NCBI GenBank assembly: GCA_964017065.1
Contig: OZ024783.1
Location: 1,738,134 to 1,802,133, forward strand
Direction of reading: 5' to 3'
DNA length: 64,000 nt
DNA from: Haliclona indistincta
Taxonomy: Eukaryota > Porifera > Demospongiae > Haplosclerida > Chalinidae
Part shown: one piece after another, positions 12,269-24,500 of the stretch
Numbering within the stretch: the first letter of the stretch is position 1
How the letters are laid out: each line of letters begins with the position of its first letter
The notes under the pieces: model-generated
What the model was told of the DNA's origin: nothing
Seen by the model: only the letters and a program-made list of their open reading frames with translations
Database searches by the model: none
Program-made: the position numbers and the translations under genes

Positions 12269-13322
12269 CAGTTGACATACTACTGACATAATACTCCACT
12301 AACTGACTAACACTGTAGCCGTAGTAATGTCTATAGTTGACGTATACTCGAGGCACAGTATATAGACAGTAGTTATGATACCGAGATAATACAGCAACCA
12401 ATACACAATAGACAGATGTCCATATCACACACATGTTCATCTACATGTACTAACTATTTTACGTACAACAACCACAAACCACAATACACACATACTGTCA
12501 GTACATCACATCACTACCAAGAATACTGTATGCTAATGGCGTTCATCACACTGCCAGTAAACGTATTGTTTGCTTGTATACTTCTATCCCAGTACACACA
12601 CATCCCATAATACCATAATGCATGTCTGCCCTCCAATAGAGCAATCCGATTGGTGAAAGATTACGTACACTCTAAAATTCTAAAAATATTCTTAAAAATT
12701 CTAAAAATAAAAACTTGACGGGTAAAATTAAAAGCATAATAGGCTCAGACCTAGCCATGTTTGTTTTAACATTCATACAGTTTGATGCTCATTGACTAAG
12801 AGACACTATAGGAAAGACATCTTGTTTAATTCTGATGCCCATCTCAGTATTTGGAGCGGGCTATGGCCCTGTAATACATCATACGAAAAGTGACAATGAT
12901 GCAGTATTTCTCCATCAATTCAGCTGCTGGTAGCTAGTATACTGCCGAGTTTGAATCGTACAATGTATCATGACACTCAGTTCTCTTTAGAGTTCATTGC
13001 CTCCAAACTCAAGTACTGAGACCCTAGTTGAATTTTGCCTATGGCAGCTTATACTGAAAGATTTTTAGCTGAAAGATGTATGCATATCACTTCAGAAATG
13101 TGTTTTGCTTTCGTGATCAACTCATGCAATATCACTCGGAGATTGAGCTACTAATATTGATATCTATGCTGTATAGGCATAATAATTAGTTAATAGAAGA
13201 ATGCTTCCACAGGAGAATAAAAAGTTTTTAAATGCTGTCACATAATGAACATGTGTATGACACAGGGACATGATGATAAAGTAACAAGTATTAAAGAATT
13301 TCTCTTAATTATTATAGTGTCT
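12269..13322. other. Spacer between receptors B and C
   Basis: About 12269-12610 is the upstream flank of B and is nearly the same as 50970-51350 upstream of H. About 12640-13322 is the downstream flank of C and matches 4900-5714 and 44170-44815. No gene is recognised. The open frames on both strands at 12201-12610 are not supported as proteins. Confidence 0.6.
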
Positions 13323-16300
13323 TCACACTCCGTTCTCTCTAGAGTTCTTTGGCTACAAAATAGTTTAAAAATAATAATAATTATTAAGAATTATGGTACA
13401 GCTTACTGGGGTATAGTCACTAAGAGCAATAAAAAGGTGTGAGTTTGACCACTTTGAAACCTTTTTCCAAGACTTGATGTAAGCATCTCTTACCTGTATA
13501 CAAAATTCAATGCACATTCTGTCGAATGATGTATAATAATTTCAAAGGTGCATGTGTAGAGGCACACACTTGTTTTGAGAGAGGAACTAGCAAGATGAAT
13601 ATAATGATTCCTTGACAAGAAATGAAAATTTGTAGTATATGCGAGATCACATCAAGGTCAGTGTAAATCACAAAAATTGTTTCAGCAATCCAAGGTAGCC
13701 CCATCACAATTGTAAGTGAAATAATCACTTTTAACCAGTTCCTGCAAAATATTATGCATCAAGGCATAATTATTTAATTTGATTGTAGCAGCTATTGTAC
13801 TTTGCTGCGTCTATTTTGGATTTATTTTCTTTTTTCCTGTAATGTCGGTAAATTATGACAACAGCCATGATTAGAAATCCAACATTGACCTGGAATACAT
13901 GCAGACATGATATCATACATATTTTGTGCACTTTAGAACACTTACCACAGTAATGAGAATAACAGGAGCTGTATATACCCAGACAAAGCCAGTTTCATAG
14001 CGAGTCCAGCACCTGATATCGTTCACAATTATTATTACTGAACGAATATTCAGAGCATACTCACTCTTTTAGGTGTCCATCTTCATAATATCCAAAATGG
14101 TTTCCTGTTTTGTTCTCAGTGTTGACTAAGAATCCAAGTGGAACCACTAGACCCATGTATAACAGTGGTACACCTACATTATATTAATAAAGACCAAAAC
14201 AATCACACAAAATTCTGATTCGTCAATTGCTCACCAAAGCTTGCTATGGTGAAGAAAGCTATGTAACGTTTCTGACAAGAGATGAACACTTGGACAAGTA
14301 TCAAATACAAGACCACACCCTCCATTAGCATCCACATGAACATCACCATGAACAAGTAAAGAAGCACCACAGCAATGACTGAACAGAGAGCCTGTGTGCA
14401 GGAGAGCTCAGTATGAAAACAACAGCCTTCATCATCTTTACCTCATTCTCAATTTGATCTACCCCCGCTGAATAAAGAAGCAGGGCACTGAACATACTAC
14501 CACACAACATACAGTGAATGTAGTTACGCATGTTCCACAGAGACCTGTAGTCAGTGAAGTGAAAATGTACAACAAATATGACTGTAATTTGGTCACACAT
14601 GCATGCACCATGCATTAGACCTTCCATTTCAGTGAGTGATGCACAATAATTATTGCTCAGCATGCATGCAGTAGATGTCATAAGCATCATGAAACAATCA
14701 TGTGTGGTCTGACCTTTGAAGTGCAAATGTGAGAATAGTCACTAACAGAAACAATAGTGAGAAAGACACAAGGGCATATTGAATTTTATAAGATATGTAC
14801 TCTATATCTACTTGATGAGTCTGGAGTGAAAAATTCAATAATACTCAAGACTTTTTAACAAAATGATTCTAGTTCACGTACATTTTCTTGCTGCTCAGAA
14901 CTGAGGAGGATAGCAAAGTGTGTGAGATGATTGCACGAGCACATCACAGAACCATTCTCAAAATTTATAGTACTGCAACCACTGTCATTCCAAAAATCAG
15001 CAACAACTCCATCACTGAACAAATCCAAAATTAAATCCGCATGCGTACGTACATCAGTAATAAGTTTTTAACTCACTGTAAAAAATTAGCAAACACACAC
15101 TTGATATTATTGGTCATTCTTGGAGATAAATCAAAGAAAATCATCAAATTCTGTGTTAGATTGGTGGTTTGCCATTTATTGCAACTCAGTGTCGAAGAAA
15201 TGACCGGAGAAATAGGCCTAAATAAGTATACATTGCATGGTGGTCGAAATATCGTATCTATAGCTTACTCTTGAGTTCCCTCAGGCAGTAGATTAGAGAT
15301 GTTCTCAAAATAATACGATGCAACAAATACTATCAAATAGGAAAAGCAATGTTTGGGACTAGCTATACACTGTTGACATGTATACCTGATTCAGATATGT
15401 TTTCAAATATTTCATCAGGTAGGGATATGTAGTTGTTGTCAACTTGCATACCAGTGACACGCCCACTACCAGTAAACACTTCCCTCGTCCTCACTCCTAT
15501 GAAGGATATTCTAGTCATAACACATAGATTCACTATAACTGTCTACATACGTATTAAATGATTTTTTGAGCTAACAGTTCTGTTCCATCTGAGATTAAGA
15601 GCCACATCATCCAGTAGAGACAGAAATGGAACTGAACTAGAAGAATTTGCCTGAATAATACAATTGGAAACTTTAATGGTTCAGTGATATAGCATCATCT
15701 TGCACTTTATGTTATTTTTGAATCGTTTTGTAGACTGATGAAATTGAAAATATCACTTGCCTCAATTGGTATATCTTCAACAATGTTCAGAATCAACTGT
15801 AAGTATGTTTACACAACAGATTGTTAATCTTGATGTCTAAAAAAGATTAAAAGAATTGGTAGCTATATACCTGTAGAAATGTCTCAGTAATTCCTTGTGT
15901 TGTGTTGAGTTGTTGCTGCATAGCTCTCATAAGGAGATCCAATCGCTGAGTGATGGTGGTAGTGTTTGGTAGTAGCTGACTTAGAATCATGAGACTATCT
16001 TCAGATAGAGATGATTCAAGCTACGTGCATGTATGAACAATATGCATGTTTACTTCACCTATAGTGATAGCATACCAGTTCCTCTACTAGTTGTAGTGAT
16101 GACAGTAAACTGGTCCCCACTCTCCATTGCAGTGACACACTCTGGTAGCTATGCAGTATTCACAGAAGGAACACATTGATGTAAAATAACAACAACCATG
16201 CTTTGATTATTGTACTTCGTCCATTATAGCTAAACATTATAGCACATACAATGACAAGTCGCTGTATAAACTGTGTCTGCATCACTACAATTACCATTTC

Positions 16301-17369
16301 CACCAAGAGAGCAAGTTTCGTCATGACTAGCTCGGCTGACAGTGCACTTTAGAGTTCCTTTCCAAACATCAACAGTCATGCACTTGGTGCCTAAAGAAGG
16401 GATACACCCTACAATAATGGTTATGTGTTTTTAACAAGTCATTTGTTGCATGGAATTTTTATATTATATTTTGAGGATGCTAGCTCAGCTCAGTTAGTTT
16501 CGCTTCCACATAATTGCACATAGCCGTAACACACTCATGCATTCCATGTAAAAGCACAACAATAAATGCTACATGGATTGCTGAATTATTTCACTCACTA
16601 CAAATCTCTAGTAACAAATTTAATGACCCGTTTTAAATTATTTTGCAGAACAGCACCGCAGTGCAGTAATCTATTGTGCTTGCAGCTCCTGTAAGTTATG
16701 TATAATAATTATTACACAATAGTATGTCGTGTATGCATGTATGTACTGCATAATAAAATACTATTTAATGCAAGTATTATGACTCACTAATAGTAGCCTC
16801 ATCTGTTGAATTGTCACACAAAAGAGCATCATCTCTTAGCAGTGATCCATTCTGACTTATAAGTACAGAATAGAATGTACTATTGGAGGCACAAAGCTGA
16901 GTGATGTTGCTGCCACACCAGAAGCTTCCATCTCTCCAATGATTGAATATAATGTTACCAATAACACCAGTAGCACTGTCAACAGTTAGACAATGGTAGT
17001 GATCAGCAGGAGACAGATCAATCCTGAACTGATAGTGTGGGTTAGATACTGTATTGAGAATAGTTCCATTAAATATTGCAGACAATGTAAATGTCAAGTT
17101 GTGAGCTGCATGTACTGCTGTTGTCTACAGAAAAACAACAAACATGCACTGTATGTTATATCGATTTCACTTAGTAATCCCGAGTCCCAAGACAAGCTGG
17201 GAATCTGTGATATGTGGCATTTAGTCAGACTGACTTACCTGAGACTGGAATCCATTGGGTATATTTTCTTACTGGCATCACACTTCCCAGTCGTGTGCTC
17301 ACTCTGACATTAGGATGGGAGCCATTGCAGTCTACTCTATCAGCTGTTAGTACAAGATTCAAGCTAAAT
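13323..17369 (-). pseudogene. Adhesion GPCR gene C, likely broken
   Basis: Exons 2 to 21 are recognisable: exon 2 at 17239-17369, exon 3 at about 16785-17125, type I exon 4 at about 16270-16395, exon 6 near 15872-16022, GAIN-like exons about 15090-15660, GPS about 14880-15020, TM region about 13440-14870, last exon 13323-13352 ending PKNSRENGV. Two lesions are seen. No signal-peptide exon is found upstream; homology to A stops near 17393. The start of exon 3 also carries four extra bases relative to A, which shift the frame to a stop near the conserved NGT. Unless an alternative 5' exon exists, C cannot give a full receptor. The 3' half looks clean. Confidence 0.78.
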
Positions 17370-17393
17370 CTGAGTATGAAAAGGCAGCAGTGT

Positions 17394-18100
17394 ATTTAGG
17401 GTCTCCACACCAAAAATCAACTTCTACAAAATCAGCTTTTCGGCGACTTAGTATGTACACCAACTTATAAAAACCTCCTGTTGCAAATTTCGCAGTCCAA
17501 TACTTCTTCGATTCTGCAAAAAACAGCTTTAAACTCTGACCGCAATCAGTTATTAACTAGTCATTCGATCTTCTTATTAGAGCGCATCTTTTGCACGACT
17601 AGCAAGGTTCTGCAAGGCTGCTGGCCATTCCAAAGGGAAGTCAACGGAAGTACTACTCTTAACAAGTACTTTTAATAATACTAGCTTTGCTGAAATGCGT
17701 TTGGTCTCGGTTAGCAAACCAGAGGAGGTCGGGTTTATGGGGTCGCTTCCAGCCAGATGGTCAGAAGTGGCAGTTCACGTTTATATTTATGCAACATGTA
17801 CAACTACTAACCAACTTAACAAAACTATAGTGAGGAAGCCGCTTCCTCTTCAGCGAAGAAGCTTACATAGGGTTACTGCATAGATACTGCAAGTGTCGGC
17901 GCTGGCTTCAAACTCCCGCTTTCGAGCTCCACAGTACCTCTTCGTAACACATAGACCTTACTAAAGATCCAGTAAAATTGTACAATTCAGCCGTGTTGCT
18001 ATCCACCATAAAATCGACTTTCAATTCGACATACAAACTGGTTCTTGGTTAATTAACCATTTTAATAGTTAATAAACAATTCAGTGATAGAACTAGGCGA
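17394..18100. other. Unrecognised DNA replacing the 5' end of receptor C
   Basis: Homology to receptor flanks ends near 17393 and receptor sequence resumes (fragment D) near 18101. The DNA between contains no recognised domain. A short inverted repeat (about 18009-18022 against 18102-18118, core aaatcgact) spans the right junction. It could be an inserted element or the product of the rearrangement that removed exon 1 of C. Confidence 0.4.
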
Positions 18101-19339
18101 TTAGTTGAAGTCGATTTTATCAGTGAGACAATTTAATAATGTGTGTTCTGTTAGCTCACTGATCCATTTTTGGTGGGAATATGTATACTGGACACGAGAA
18201 TCTTGACAGATGACCTGTTCAATTGTGCATGTCACCATTTCTTTCTCCACCCGTTGATGTAAGGGTCTCTTACCTATTTCAAAAACAAATAATAATAGTA
18301 CTAACAGCTCCAGTATAATTATAGTTGAAGACACTAACCGGTTTAGAGAGAGGAACCAACAAGATGAATATAGTGATGCCTTTGACGTACAAAATCTCAA
18401 TATGATCAGAGAAGAGTGAAAGCTGACCAAACCACGCTATACCTAGTACAATCACTAGTGAGATGATCACCTTCAGCCAGTGCCTGTATAAAGGTGAGAA
18501 TGAACACAACGCGTACACAGCTATCTCATTACTTTGCTGATTCTCTTTTGGACTTATCTTCTTGCTTCCTCAGGTGACAACACATTGTAACAATATTCAT
18601 GATTAGGAACCCAATGTTGACCTGATGTAGGTTAGTTATCTTTTAGTGGTTTTAGCATTAGTTGTAGTTCTTGTTATTGAGAACCGTTGTTTGGTATTTA
18701 TTTGTTTTACTAAAAAACATTGTTATTCCTTGGTGATTACAACTATGAATAGAGTAATATCACATGCTATTTCATCGTTATTTGTTTTTAGAAACTTCCT
18801 TTCAATGTAGTTCTGTACAACCTATACAGTCACGAGCAAATGTGCGTTGTGCTGTGTATAATTCTCTCGTGCAATAGCTCATTAAATTTCTTTCTGATAT
18901 TCCAGTTGTACGCTCAACTCTGAGTGGTTAATTACTTCCAAGGTTCAAATTTTCGAGCTATGGTTATAAAACACACTTACATAGCTAACTTACCAAACCA
19001 ATAAGAATGGTCGGAGCAAATAAGCTCAAACTAAGTTCGTGTCATGCCTCATCCAACACCTGTACCTGTGCATGACAGCATGTATTAATAGTTCATCATC
19101 GTCTGAATAAATCATTTACCATGCACATCAGTCTCGCAGTCGCATCAGTCTCCCAATTCACCATGCACGTCCATGCATAATGGCTTCCAATAATGTTTTC
19201 AGTGTTGACTCAGTAAGAATCCAAGAGGTACCACTAGAATCATGTATAACAGTGGTACACCTATACATGCATGCATACAGTTACAGAATAATATTGCAGT
19301 GCACAAACCATTCGCATCACTTACCGTAACTCGCTATGG

Positions 19340-21254
19340 TAGGGTCCGCAATGGAAAAAAATAAAAGTCAGTGAATCTAGCCTTTACTGCAGTTACAAAC
19401 AACACTATATACGTAACAAACAACTGCATATTCAAATCTCTGAAATCATTGCTCGTTGCTCTGCAATCGCTAGCTGAAATCGGCAACTTTCGTGACCTTT
19501 GACCTTGGGGTTAAATAATGGTGCATTCTCGACTTTTCGCGACAGTTAGCAGTTAGCGCTCTGTTTGTGCGTGCTTAGTACCGTCTCGGAAGTTCTTGCA
19601 ACAGCTCAGATTGGCTGGCTTACCTCCCCAAATAAGCGTTTCATGACTAGCAATGACTCGCGATTCCAACATCTTTGGGCTTTACTTTTTGTGACATTGA
19701 ACAGACAGATCCCTACCAGTATTTTCTGATAGTACTAAGCTTAAGCACTGCATAAAACAAATTTCAGTCAAATGCTTACTGTTTGCCATCAGGCTGAAAA
19801 GGCTCAAAATATTAACCGTAATACAGAGAACCATGATCATAAACGCGGCATCACCAGCACAAAACTAGCATTAAAGGAAAGATCTCCAACCGTAGCATCC
19901 GTTGCAAGTACATGTACAACTAGCAGTCACACGCTACTTTGGGCCTGCATTTTCGCAAGGAAAAATAGTGCTCTCTTGGGGGGTGTGGCCGATACCTCAA
20001 ACTAGTAACTAGAGCCACGCCCACCAAAAAGCACTGTTTTTCTTCTCGAAAATGCAGGCTCAAAAGTTGTGTGTGGCTGCTGATTGTACTTGCAACGGAT
20101 GCTACGGTTGGAAATATTTCCTTTAACCCTTTAACCCCTATTGTTGCCTTTTGGCAACATACATACTTCAGACACCATAACTTTCTCAAAAAGTGTTAAA
20201 ATATCCCAAAATTAAGCCAAATTGAAGAATACAAATAACTGCAAAAAAATTGACCGGTTTTCGGCGCGCCCCCTGCGCCAAACGTTATGGTGACGGCATT
20301 TCTATGGCTTCAGTGCAAATTTCACAACATTTTAGGAAAAACAAAATGGCTGCCAAGAAAATTTGGACATTTTATGGCTTCAGGGTGCTCGCAAACACAT
20401 TTTTGTGCATTCTCTGTGATCTGGGCTACATTTTGCACTCACCAAAACCACTGCTATTTGTGTGTACTTTTCAGCAGCCAGCCCCAAAGTACTAACTTTG
20501 AGCAAAATTTGACGAGGTCGTTGCACTTTATCGGCTTCACTTTCGAAGTGGGAGGGGCATATTGACCGACTTGAGTGTGGGCAATTGCGGCTACTCACTG
20601 GCATAAAAGGACGCAAATTTGAGACCAGTAGCACAAAAGACACACGAGATATTCACGAGAGAAGTGGTCAGCATTTACGAGGTTAAAAATTCAGCTGGAT
20701 AATTTAGTAATTAAAGGGTTAATGCTAGTTTTGTGCTGGTGATGCCGCGTTTATGATCATGGTTCTCTGTATTACGGTTAATATTTTGAGCCTTTTCAGC
20801 CAGATGGCAAACAGTAAGCATTTCGGCTGAAATTTGTTTTATGCAGTGCTTAAGCTTAGTACTATCAGAAAATACTGGTAGGGATCTGTCTGTTCAATGT
20901 CACAAAAAGTAAAGCCCAAATATGTTGGAATCGCGAGTCATTGCCAGTCCGGAAACGCTTATTTGGGGAGGTAAGCCAGCCAATCTGAGCTGTTGCAAGA
21001 ACTTCCGAGACGGTACTAAGCACGCACAAACAGAGCGCTAACTGCTAACTGTCGCGAAGAGTCGAGAATGCACCATTATTTAACCCCAAGGTCAAAGGTC
21101 GCGAAAGTTGCCGATTTCAGCTAGCGATTGCAGAGCAACGAGCAACGATTTCAGAGATTTGAATATGCAGTTGTTCGTTACGTATGTAGTGTTGTTTGTA
21201 ACTGCAGTAAAGGCTATAGATTCACTGACTTTTATTTTTCCATTGCTGACCCTA
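19340..21254. mobile_element. hAT-like foldback element in fragment D
   Basis: Two long inverted arms (19340 to about 19990, and about 20020-20126 plus 20719-21254) start TAGGGTC(C/A)GCAATGG at each end. The element is flanked by a GCTATGG repeat (19333-19339 and 21255-21261) that is single in the other receptors (TTGCTATGGTGAAGAAAGC). TA(G)NG-type ends and a duplication of 7-8 bp suggest an hAT-type non-autonomous element. It interrupts a TM3 exon. The right arm is interrupted by a second element at 20127-20718. The ORFs inside are not supported as genes. Confidence 0.82.
20127..20718 (+). mobile_element. piggyBac-like MITE, 592 bp, nested in the foldback
   Basis: Flanked by TTAA (20123-20126 and 20719-20722), ends CCCTTTAA / TTAAAGGG. 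The empty site is preserved in the other arm of the host foldback, where cctttaatgctag is continuous (in reverse) near 19862-19874, which proves the boundaries. Close copies lie at 2336-2917 and, reversed, about 1740-2331. Non-coding. Confidence 0.9.
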
Positions 21255-21503
21255 GCTATGGTAAATAAAGCAATGTAGCGTTTGTGATCTGCTGTGAATA
21301 CTTTGACTAGTTTCACAGCAGATTACAAACTCTACATTGTTCAAACAAACAGATTAAATATATTTCTGTATTCAAAAAAACAATATTGAAAAAGCTACAC
21401 GCAAAAAAACTTAACAGGTATGAGTGAGTGGGGTGATTCAAACTTCAGCTGATATACATGAACAGTGACACACGAAACAAAATGCAAAAGTTGTTGTCAG
21501 CTC

Positions 21504-24500
21504 TCAAAATGTTCTGTAGCTGTTGTTTTCATTTTCGTTGTTATCATTGTTGAGAAGACGGTATGGGAGACTGTCACTAACGTCAATGCACTCACGACTA
21601 GCTGAAGTCTCGTTCTTCATCTTTAGTGCTGACAATTTCTGGTATATTTTAATAGCTATGTACACCATCATGCATCCAATAGAGATAGTGATGAGAATTA
21701 GCTGCACAATGATCAGACGCGTTCCATTTGACCGATTGAAAGCAAAGTTGTAAAGTGTGATCATTAGCAGGGATATGATGATGATGAAGAGTGACATCTC
21801 TAATAATTCATGCCATTTCTTCTTGTACGGCTGAATAAATGCATGTAATGGAACAATGAACATAAACAAGCTAATGACCAAACCGTAGTAGTATTGAGGA
21901 CCTTGAACAATGATGCTGGCTATTGTGATAAACAATAGGCGATAAAGAAAGTAGAGCCCAGCGAAGTATCGGTGTCTATCTTTGAAGCAAGCCTGGAAGG
22001 AGTCTAGAAATGGCATCAGCTTCATTCGTAGTTTGTCGTAGTACCATTTTGGTGGTGTGCTTGTGAAGCAGTCCATGCTGAACAGCTTAGTGAGTATGGG
22101 TTCCAGAATGAGGATAGTTGGTGGAGGAATCAAGATGAAGATAATACAAAGAAAGGCAGGCATAGCATACCACAGATGGTCTCCCTTGAGATAGTCAAGC
22201 TCACCATCAAACATAGGAGCAGTCGTGTACCATTCATGATATTTATAGATATATGAAGGAGTTAGTATGCATGACGTAATGGCAGCACATTGAAAGTAGC
22301 ACAGCACTAGGAAAGCTGACAGTCCATCTACTATAGACCCTCTAATGTTCCTCCTGCCACATCGTCTGCACAGCTTCACACAGCTATAACATGAGTGTAT
22401 TCTCATAAACAAGATAGTCCCAAGAACCAGAAAGAATGCATATGCAAGAGTGGCATATTGAATCATAAGTAGATTCATGATCGTGTTAGTTTGAAAAATA
22501 CAAAATCCTCCACTCCGAATTTCAAAAGAGAAAACTCCTATTACTATTTGAAAGAAATCCACTGCATACTGTGTGAAGCGATCTTCAATATGTATTGTTT
22601 TAAAAGCAGTTATATTTATTCGTGATAATATCTGAATATATAGGACAAAGCTGTAGACAGCTCCTGATGTGATCCTAATATTGAAGAGCAAGATAATGAG
22701 GAAGATGATAGTCACTGGGAGCAGCTCTGAGACGATGTAGATAGGTATACCATAACTACAGCTGGTGTTGTTGCCACAAGTGTAGCTTGCTGAATGATAG
22801 TACACAGATGTGTTGTCATCACATCTCCCGCACAATCGGCCATGCCTACTGTCTCCACAAATTTGTTTCTCTAGCGCCTGTTCATCAGCCATTGGAGGTA
22901 GGCTACAGGTAGGCTGACCATAACAATTATCCGGGTTGCACAATTCTGTTACACAGAGTCCAGTAAGTAGATGATCTGGTGTTGTATCGTTTATGTATCC
23001 TGCCCAATAATTGCTGGCTATTGCTGCTGATTTATTTTCACACTGTATCGATTTGTAATTTTTGGAACAAGTACATTTCAGTGATTCATTGTGAAACTCA
23101 AATCCCGGGCCACAAAAAGATAAATTGAATCTTGCTGTGAGAGTATATGTTGAACTTTCCAGCAGTAGTTCTCCCTCATCTCCTGGGAAGCCTACAACCA
23201 TGATTGAGTTATTGTGATAATACGCAACTTTGGCATTTTCTCTTGAACTCTGTACTCTTGCTATGAAGGGGAACAGTTGACTGACATCATCTCCAAACTC
23301 ATCGTATTGCACTAATTTCAAAGAATTTTCTATACCAGGAAAAACTACACCTTCGAATTGAATTGTATAATTTTTGGGTGAAGTAGCCACATTTTTCCTA
23401 GAGCCTGTGAAATTAAAGTTTCCCAAGCACTTTGTTTCAAAAAAGTGAGAAGCATTAGAATCTTTGATTGTACGATTGCAAGAGTTATAACAAGGTTCTA
23501 TAGATGTTGTATAAACATCACTGTATCCAATACTGGCTGAGTTGTTGTGAAAATAGAATGATACGTTTTTTGGCCAATGTTCCTGTAAAGTTAAAAAGCA
23601 CGTTTTTTCATATATGTTAGGTGTCTCAAAGATGATTCTATTAGTCAAAGCACAAATGGCTCCACTGAACATGGTGGCTGTGTTACTCAAAAAATAAAAG
23701 GAACTGTAGTCATCACAGTGAATATAGAGAGCTGAATTTCCAGACAAGACTATTGCACCTCCTTTGTAGCCAGTGTTCCTTCTAAAGTAAACACGACTAC
23801 CAGCATTAAACGTTGCAACTGTTTTCAAATCATCGTTTGAATCAAGATACAATGCTGTGCCATCATTTCCTGTGAAATCAGTTGTGCCTGTAAACGTGAC
23901 TCCCACTTTGGAAATGAAGAATGCGCCATTACTATCTACATTTGATTTGGTTATCACCATATTGTTCTTGAATATACACTCATTGAAAAAAACTCGATTT
24001 ATGCTCTTTGTTCCTTTTTTCGAGAATAGCCCACAAGTAACACTAACTGCTGCACCACAGGGTGCAGAATTTCCCTCAAAAAGACAGTTTTTACAAGACA
24101 ATTTGTTGTATTGGTCGGTATGATTTATGTGGTGTCTTATAGAAGAAGAGTAAGTAAACAATCCTCCGCCGCTTGAAGCAGTGTTGTTGATAAATGAAGA
24201 ATTGATGATAGAGCAGGTATTGTTAACTGGAACAGTGTGCCCATAAGCAACATAACTAATTTCAAGACCTCCTCCACTAACCAACACAGTGTTGGAAAGG
24301 AACGAATTATTCAAGATTTTAATTTTGCTATTCGATGTACTTCTAGTCACATGTACGAACGCACCACCACCAAAAACTGCATGATTGCCTTCCAGTGTGT
24401 TGTTTTTCAACATTATGCTGCAATCTCTGAAAAAATGATCAAGAAGAACGATTCGAATTGCACCTCCTCTTTCACAGAGCAAGGTTTCAGCGATGTTTCG

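Larger units (their letters stand above)
18101..21316 (-). pseudogene. Adhesion GPCR fragment D (TM3-TM7), broken
   Basis: Only the 3' part of an F-type receptor remains: C-tail exon about 18180-18275, TM6/TM7 about 18320-18485, TM5 about 18530-18620, TM4 about 19190-19260, and a TM3 exon split between 19320-19339 and 21255-21316 by a foldback transposon. Lesions: four extra bases in the TM4 exon (ttgactcagtaagaatcc against ttgactaagaatcc elsewhere), and a stop right after VRDPYINGWRKKW in the C-tail. No GPS or ectodomain is present. To its right the sequence passes directly into the 3' flank of the beta-helix gene. Confidence 0.85.

Noticed and set aside
20250..20643. Overlapping 80-90 codon frames on both strands, repeated at 1831-2100 and 2431-2842
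   Set aside because: They lie wholly in the piggyBac-like MITE and are shared because the element is repeated; no domain and no start context supports translation.
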